Position numbers and translations under genes: made by a program. DNA of 20,922 nucleotides, from contig FMBT01000708.1 of NCBI GenBank assembly GCA_900095095.1, positions 1-20,922 on the forward strand, written 5' to 3'. Numbering within the stretch: the first letter of the stretch is position 1; the number at the start of each line of letters is the position of its first letter. The stretch is from Fragilariopsis cylindrus CCMP1102. Its lineage: Eukaryota; Bacillariophyta; Bacillariophyceae; Bacillariales; Bacillariaceae. The notes beneath the pieces are model-generated. The model was given only the letters and a program-made list of their open reading frames with translations, made no database searches and had not been told where the DNA came from. This document shows, piece after piece, positions 16,706 to 20,922 of this stretch.

Positions 16706-17407
16706 TCATCGTTTAATCTCGTTAACAAATGAATCCATCGCACTTCGTGCGTGCTTAAGTCCAGCTATACCAGCTTGAACTTCAAGATTCATTCCAGCAA
16801 CTGTTTGATTTTGTCCAGCAAGAAGTTTATTTATTCCAGCAGTTATTCCAGCAACAAGTTGAGTTTGTTCAGCCTTTACATCCGTTAATGATTCACTCAA
16901 GTTCACAACTCCAGCAATAAGTCCAGCTTGTCCAGCAGTAAGTTCAACTATTCCATCATTTATTCCAGTAATAAGTTGAACTTGTCCAGCAAGAAGTTTA
17001 GTTGTTACAGCAGATAAATATTCAACAACACGTTGAGTTTGTCCAGCCTTAATGTTACTCTTTACATTCGTTAATGCTTCACTCAAGTTCGCAACTTTCT
17101 TGTCAAGGTCCGACAATGCTTCACTCAAGATCGCAACTTTCTTGTCAAGGTCCGTTGATGCTTCACTCAAGATCGCAACTTTCTCGTCAAAGTACTCCTT
17201 TGTGACGATGTTGTTGCTGTTATCGTTGTTGTTGTTGTTGTCATTACTGCTGTTGCCGTTGTAGAAAATGTCCCCTTGGACATTCTGCTGAGTTTGCACA
17301 ACATTGATAGTGACTGGATTGCCAGCAACTGACAATTGACTGACTAATTGCTGTACAAATGCCAACTGGTTGTTCGGGTCGTCGCTGATGGAAACTATAT
17401 TCTCCAT
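16706..17407 (-). CDS. Repeat-built coiled-coil-like protein, 233 aa
   Basis: ATG at 17405-17407 (MENIVSISDD) is the best start; the frame upstream has only a TTG. The N-terminal ~55 residues are mixed, followed by an Asn/Asp/Ser run (about residues 53-69). Then come 14-residue units of the type DLDKKVAILSEAL, repeated about three times with hydrophobic spacing of 3-4, as in a coiled coil. The rest (about 120-233) is degenerate 10-11-residue units around AGQxQLxAGI. There are no cysteines, signal peptide or membrane helix. No family is recognised. Repeats like these suit an elongated, oligomeric, possibly fibre-like protein. The frame is intact across all repeats, and each DNA unit is a multiple of three, so expansion kept the frame. 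Confidence 0.6.
   Translation of the reverse strand: MENIVSISDDPNNQLAFVQQLVSQLSVAGNPVTINVVQTQQNVQGDIFYNGNSSNDNNNNNDNSNNIVTKEYFDEKVAILSEASTDLDKKVAILSEALSDLDKKVANLSEALTNVKSNIKAGQTQRVVEYLSAVTTKLLAGQVQLITGINDGIVELTAGQAGLIAGVVNLSESLTDVKAEQTQLVAGITAGINKLLAGQNQTVAGMNLEVQAGIAGLKHARSAMDSFVNEIKR
17073..17195 (-). repeat. 42-bp tandem repeat inside the coiled-coil gene
   Basis: Two nearly identical 42-bp units (17091-17132, 17133-17174) are flanked by partial units (17073-17090 and 17175-17195). Each encodes the 14-residue heptad pair. Confidence 0.9.
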
Positions 17408-18359
17408 GGTTGTAATCTGGTTGTTAGTTGCCGTCAAGTTGTTTTTCCTTCCGACGTTGTTCGAAGATGTACTGTACAGGAGTAATGATGATGGTAATTA
17501 GGAATTTATGAGAACTTATTATTTGCTTTCTCTTGTATTTGCTGTTTACACTGACATGAATCTTGTACTAGATATTACTGTATGAAAGAAGAGAGGAAAA
17601 AGGAACATGACACCAGATCGTGTCTTGGTTTGGGGAAGATGTCTCGTCATAATGCTATATGTAAGACGGTATTTTACGATCACCATGTCCAAAGAGGAGC
17701 TATAAGGCGTTGTATTATTCTTCCCTGTGTATAATTAGCGGCAGGGGGGCAATCGCTTGCATGTTGTGAGCGAATGGATGAAGCAAAGGTTTGCTTCAAG
17801 ATGTATGCTTTTTGGAATATTTTGGATCCGGCCTTGCGCGCAGGTTTTGATCGCGAATGGCGTCTCCGACAACTGAAGCTCTGCATACTGTATGGGTGGG
17901 GCACGTGCAAATTTGCTTTGAACGGAAAAAATTTTATCGTCGCGGGGTGATTGATGATCTTCGATATTGTGATTCATTCAACAATTTTTTGAAATTTTGG
18001 CAACAAAAAAAATTGTGAAAATCCATCATACCGTAAACCATACATGCATACTAAAGCATACACCATAGATTTATCGATCGTTAAGATATCTGAGATCTTA
18101 AAAAAAAGCTTCCGTATCGTAGTGGAAGGCAGAATTTATTACTATTCTGTGATTCTTCTTTCTTTATTTCATCATCGCCCCAAAAATTTCAGCAACGCCA
18201 CGAAACGATCAGTGTTGCACTTTACATACTAGTAGGACCTGCAGTACTGGCACTGTCTCGATATCGATAATCGATCGTAAAGATTTTGTTGGCACTCCAA
18301 AATAGATAAATATAGTTCGCAATACAATACAATACAATACAACCTGCATAGAAAACAAG
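17408..18359. other. Intergenic region
   Basis: It holds TACTGTAC at 17470-17477 and an (AATAC)n run at about 18318-18342 just before the sulfotransferase start. A plus-strand frame at 17773-17946 gives a 58-residue peptide (MDEAKVCFKMYAFWNILDP...) that reads protein-like but has no recognisable family. It is left as unassigned. Confidence 0.4.
17470..17477. promoter_or_regulatory. TACTGTAC motif upstream of the coiled-coil gene
   Basis: It lies about 63 bp upstream of the start codon at 17407. Same octamer as upstream of the MYND and glycosyltransferase genes; the role is inferred. Confidence 0.25.
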
Positions 18360-19898
18360 ATGACTTACGTGTACGAAGAATGTGCTGGTGACGACAACGA
18401 AAATGAGGAGGAAGAGGAGGAGCTGTTCTTGTACAATCATGTAAGAGGCGGTGGTAACAGGCACAGTTACAGTTATAGTCACAGTGGTGATACAAGTATA
18501 TCTAAAAAGAAGAGGAAGAGGATTGTTTACGTTGTTACCTTATTTGCAATTGTAACAATATCTGCTGCTATTGCTATCGCTATCGCTATCGCTATCGGTG
18601 CAACAACATTTTTACACGATTTTTCAAGAAATTCACCTGCTAGTACTGAACAACCAACTGAACCAACTGAAATATTTGATCCACAAATTGCATGGTTAGC
18701 ATCCTTTCCTAATTCTGGAACGTCCTTTACCTTGACAATGGTAGCACGTGCCACTAATACATCCTTTGCCACAAATTATGGTATCGAAGCAAAGTATGGA
18801 GTACGTGATGGCACACCCTCCCTGTCGATCTATGGGCCAAATCATCCCGAGGGACCATTCATGCCAGATCCGGTGACATCCTTTCATCATCGTCAATTAC
18901 CATATGGAAAATACGTTATAACAAAAACACATTGTGGTGGATATTGTTTTAATTGTGGTCCCAAAGAGTATGCATACGGATATAACGGTAACGATAACGG
19001 TAACGATGGAACAGCAGGAATTTTAACAAATGAAACAGCAACAGCATTAGCAACAGCACCGATAGCAATAGCATCACAACTAGTCATACCACAACCACCA
19101 CCATTATCATTTCTACAAGACTGTGCATCAGGACACGCAGTCGATCAGAATGGTGATCTAATTGATGTATCGTATCCACCAGAACGTGTATCCAGAGTCA
19201 TTCATCTTATTCGTAATCCATTTCATAATGTTATTGCTCGATATCATCTGGAACGAAAACATCATCGTGATGCTAACACAACCAAAGATCAACAATGGCT
19301 TATAGAACATCCAGATAATGGTACCGGTATGAGTTTATTCTGTCAAGAACTGGATAGGATGAAACGCAGGGTGATGAAGAAATTGATTTCTTTCTTAGTG
19401 ATCATTTTTTGAAGAAAAATGCCGATGCAGATGCAGAAGGACAAGAAGAAGTAGTATCATTTAAACGTCGTAATGGTGGTGGTGATCATCATGATGCAAC
19501 AACTACTTCTGGTCCACCTTCTTCTACTTCCAGTTCCGATTGGAAGAATATTATAAGTAATGTACCATGTCGAGGTGATTTTTTCAGATACGTACAATGG
19601 CATAATCTCTTGCATGAATCATTAGACTATTTGCCATACAAGTTACCTGTATTAACTGTATATTATGAAGATTATCAACCACCACAGTTTATGGATACGG
19701 CACAATCTATATTAGAATTTTTAGATTTGGAAGCAGTTTGCTGGTGATAAACGTGGTAATGTAAAATGGGCAGAGTTTGTATCACATACCGATTACGAAA
19801 CCTTTTTTACTTCAGAACAGAAAGAATACATTGAACTTTTCCTAAGTGAAATTCATCGTATCAAGTATGGGGTGAAATACAACATTATTTCTAAATAA
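18360..19898 (+). CDS. Type II membrane sulfotransferase with two frameshifts
   Basis: The ATG at 18360 starts an acidic cytosolic tail (Glu run about 14-21), then a basic KKKRKR (about 49-54), a membrane anchor at about 55-84, and a Thr/Pro/Glu stem. The catalytic domain opens with IAWLASFPNSGTSFT (110-124), where SFPNSGTS is the PAPS 5'-phosphosulfate loop. RVSRVIHLIRNPFHNVIARY (276-295) is the 3'-phosphate-binding region. The frame ends at 19412 after an indel near 19355-19370. It continues in frame 2 as DEEIDFFLSDHFLKKN and FFRYVQWHNLLHESL, then LPVLTVYYEDYQ, and returns to the first frame at about 19737 (FAGDKRGNVKWAEF) to end ...KYNIISK-TAA at 19898. The enzyme would transfer sulfate from PAPS to a glycan or protein in the Golgi lumen; the acceptor is unknown. 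The two frameshifts cancel, so the C-terminus is recovered in frame. This is either a young pseudogene or a gene with assembly indels. Confidence 0.8.
18567..18596 (+). repeat. GCTATC hexanucleotide repeat inside the membrane anchor
   Basis: Five tandem GCTAT(T/C) units encode the alternating Ile-Ala run (residues 70-79) that forms most of the transmembrane helix of the sulfotransferase. Confidence 0.9.
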
Positions 19899-20186
19899 TG
19901 TATAATTTTTAAATTCTCAACATAAAAAACTAAGCCATGCCCAAATTTTAATAACTAAACTATAATCAGCCAAATTTCACTAAGTATTTGTTACTGTAGT
20001 ATATAATAATAATTTAGCATCAAATACATACTAAAAGTATTTTTTTAGGAAAAATAAGCTATGAAGTCTACAATTGACCTATTGGATGGAGAATTGTTAT
20101 ATTCCTTAGGAGGACTCCTTAGCCTACACAATGTAGGCTCACACACAGCACATTTTAGGGATTTAAAATGTATGTGTACACACATA
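19899..20186. other. AT-rich spacer with one perfect hairpin
   Basis: No gene. AGCCTACA pairs with TGTAGGCT around a 3-nt loop at 20121-20139, just before the satellite array. Confidence 0.45.
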
Positions 20187-20850
20187 TAACTCATTTGAAA
20201 GTGTTGCAGAGGACAACACCTTCTGGTGGGTGCACTAGCATCCACATAGTGTACTAGAAACATTGGTGTTGCCTCCTCCCCTTTCTTGTTCCTTGTGGTT
20301 GTTGAATAAATTACATCCGCTTGTTGTGGAAGGCACACAAACAGCAAACATGATTTTGGATCGAAAATAATGAACCACAAAATATCTCATTTATTTGAAA
20401 GTGTTGCAGACAACAAACATTTGGGTTGAGTGAATTAGCATTCTTTATAGTGTACATGAAAATTGTAGTTGCCTTCTACCAATATTCTGTTCTGTGGTTG
20501 TAGGATAAATTACAATCCGCTGTTCTGGAAGGCACACAAACAAAATGATTTATATCTCATTTGAAAGTGTTGCAGGGACAGACCTTCTGGGTGGTGCATT
20601 AGCATTCTTATAGTATAGTATACTAGAACATTGTAGTTGCCTCCTACCAATTTTCTATTCCTGTGGGTTGTTGAATAAATTACATCGCAGTTGTGGAATG
20701 CACACAATAATGATTTGTTTGATCAAAATGAACCAAAATATCTTGTATAAAAGGGTTGCAGAGGACAACATTAGATGGGTCAGGGGCACAAACATTCTTA
20801 AGTATATAGAAATTGTGTTTGCCTCCTACCATCCCTGGTGGTTTTATATC
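20187..20850. repeat. Four degenerate tandem copies of a ~165-200-bp satellite-like unit
   Basis: The anchor word GTGTTGCAG, preceded by TCATTTGAAA, recurs at 20201, 20401 and 20567, and as GGGTTGCAG at 20753. The periods are 200, 166 and 186 bp. Each unit also keeps the order TTAGCATTCTTATAGT, TTGTAGTTGCCTCCTACCA, TGTGGTTGTTGAATAAATTACA and GGCACACAAA. The copies differ by many substitutions and small indels, so the array is old. It ends before 20860 or continues beyond the window in a more degraded form. Confidence 0.85.
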
Positions 20851-20922
20851 ACTGACTGAAGTAATTCTGATTGTATCATTTTATCTCACAAATTTCCAGT
20901 GAGTTTGTTGGTTATTGAAATA

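Noticed and set aside
17773..17946. 58-residue protein-like peptide on the plus strand
   Set aside because: Short, no recognised family, and competing frames on the minus strand. Mentioned only in the intergenic entry.

Overview
The window looks like nuclear DNA of a stramenopile alga, most likely a diatom. The reasons are AT-leaning intergenic DNA with many micro- and minisatellites, single-exon genes on both strands with no operons, proteins swollen by simple-sequence tracts (Ser/Thr/Asn, Asp/Glu, Pro-Ser), and gene families common in diatom genomes: an ankyrin-repeat protein, a MYND-finger protein, Golgi-type glycosyl- and sulfotransferases, and a non-LTR retrotransposon with an RNase H domain. 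The species cannot be named from the sequence alone. No rRNA, tRNA or CRISPR array was found.

Layout. 1-847 (-): 5' part of a MYND zinc-finger gene that runs off the window. 1063-5211 (+): a 5'-truncated LINE-type retrotransposon flanked by a perfect 18-bp target-site duplication. It carries a reverse transcriptase core, RNase H, a CCHC-like zinc finger and a C-terminal basic stretch followed by a perfect PCNA-interaction (PIP) box, then a non-poly(A) 3' UTR with four stem-loops. 5230-7549: gene-poor DNA with an ~83-bp tandem repeat that carries hairpins and a second, larger duplication. 7550-9913 (+): a 787-aa low-complexity basic protein. 10091-11062 (-): an ankyrin-repeat protein. 11618-11812 (+): a doubtful Ala-rich small ORF. 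12797-14501 (-): a SERGT/HPAT-like type II membrane glycosyltransferase split by one frameshift in an A-run. 14959-16247: a GNAT acetyltransferase pseudogene lying between two ~210-bp direct repeats. 16706-17407 (-): a repeat-built, probably coiled-coil protein. 18360-19898 (+): a type II membrane sulfotransferase interrupted by two frameshifts. 20187-20850: four degenerate tandem copies of a ~165-200-bp satellite-like unit.

The genes do not form a pathway. The glycosyltransferase and sulfotransferase would both act in the secretory pathway, on protein or glycan modification, but nothing shows they are functionally linked. The most notable points are the complete insertion anatomy of the LINE and its C-terminal PIP box, and an octamer (GTACAGTA / TACTGTAC) found at ten places, all outside coding sequence, four of them within about 35-120 bp upstream of start codons. 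Several otherwise good genes carry single-base frameshifts. These may be real decay or assembly indels, and the sequence alone cannot separate the two.
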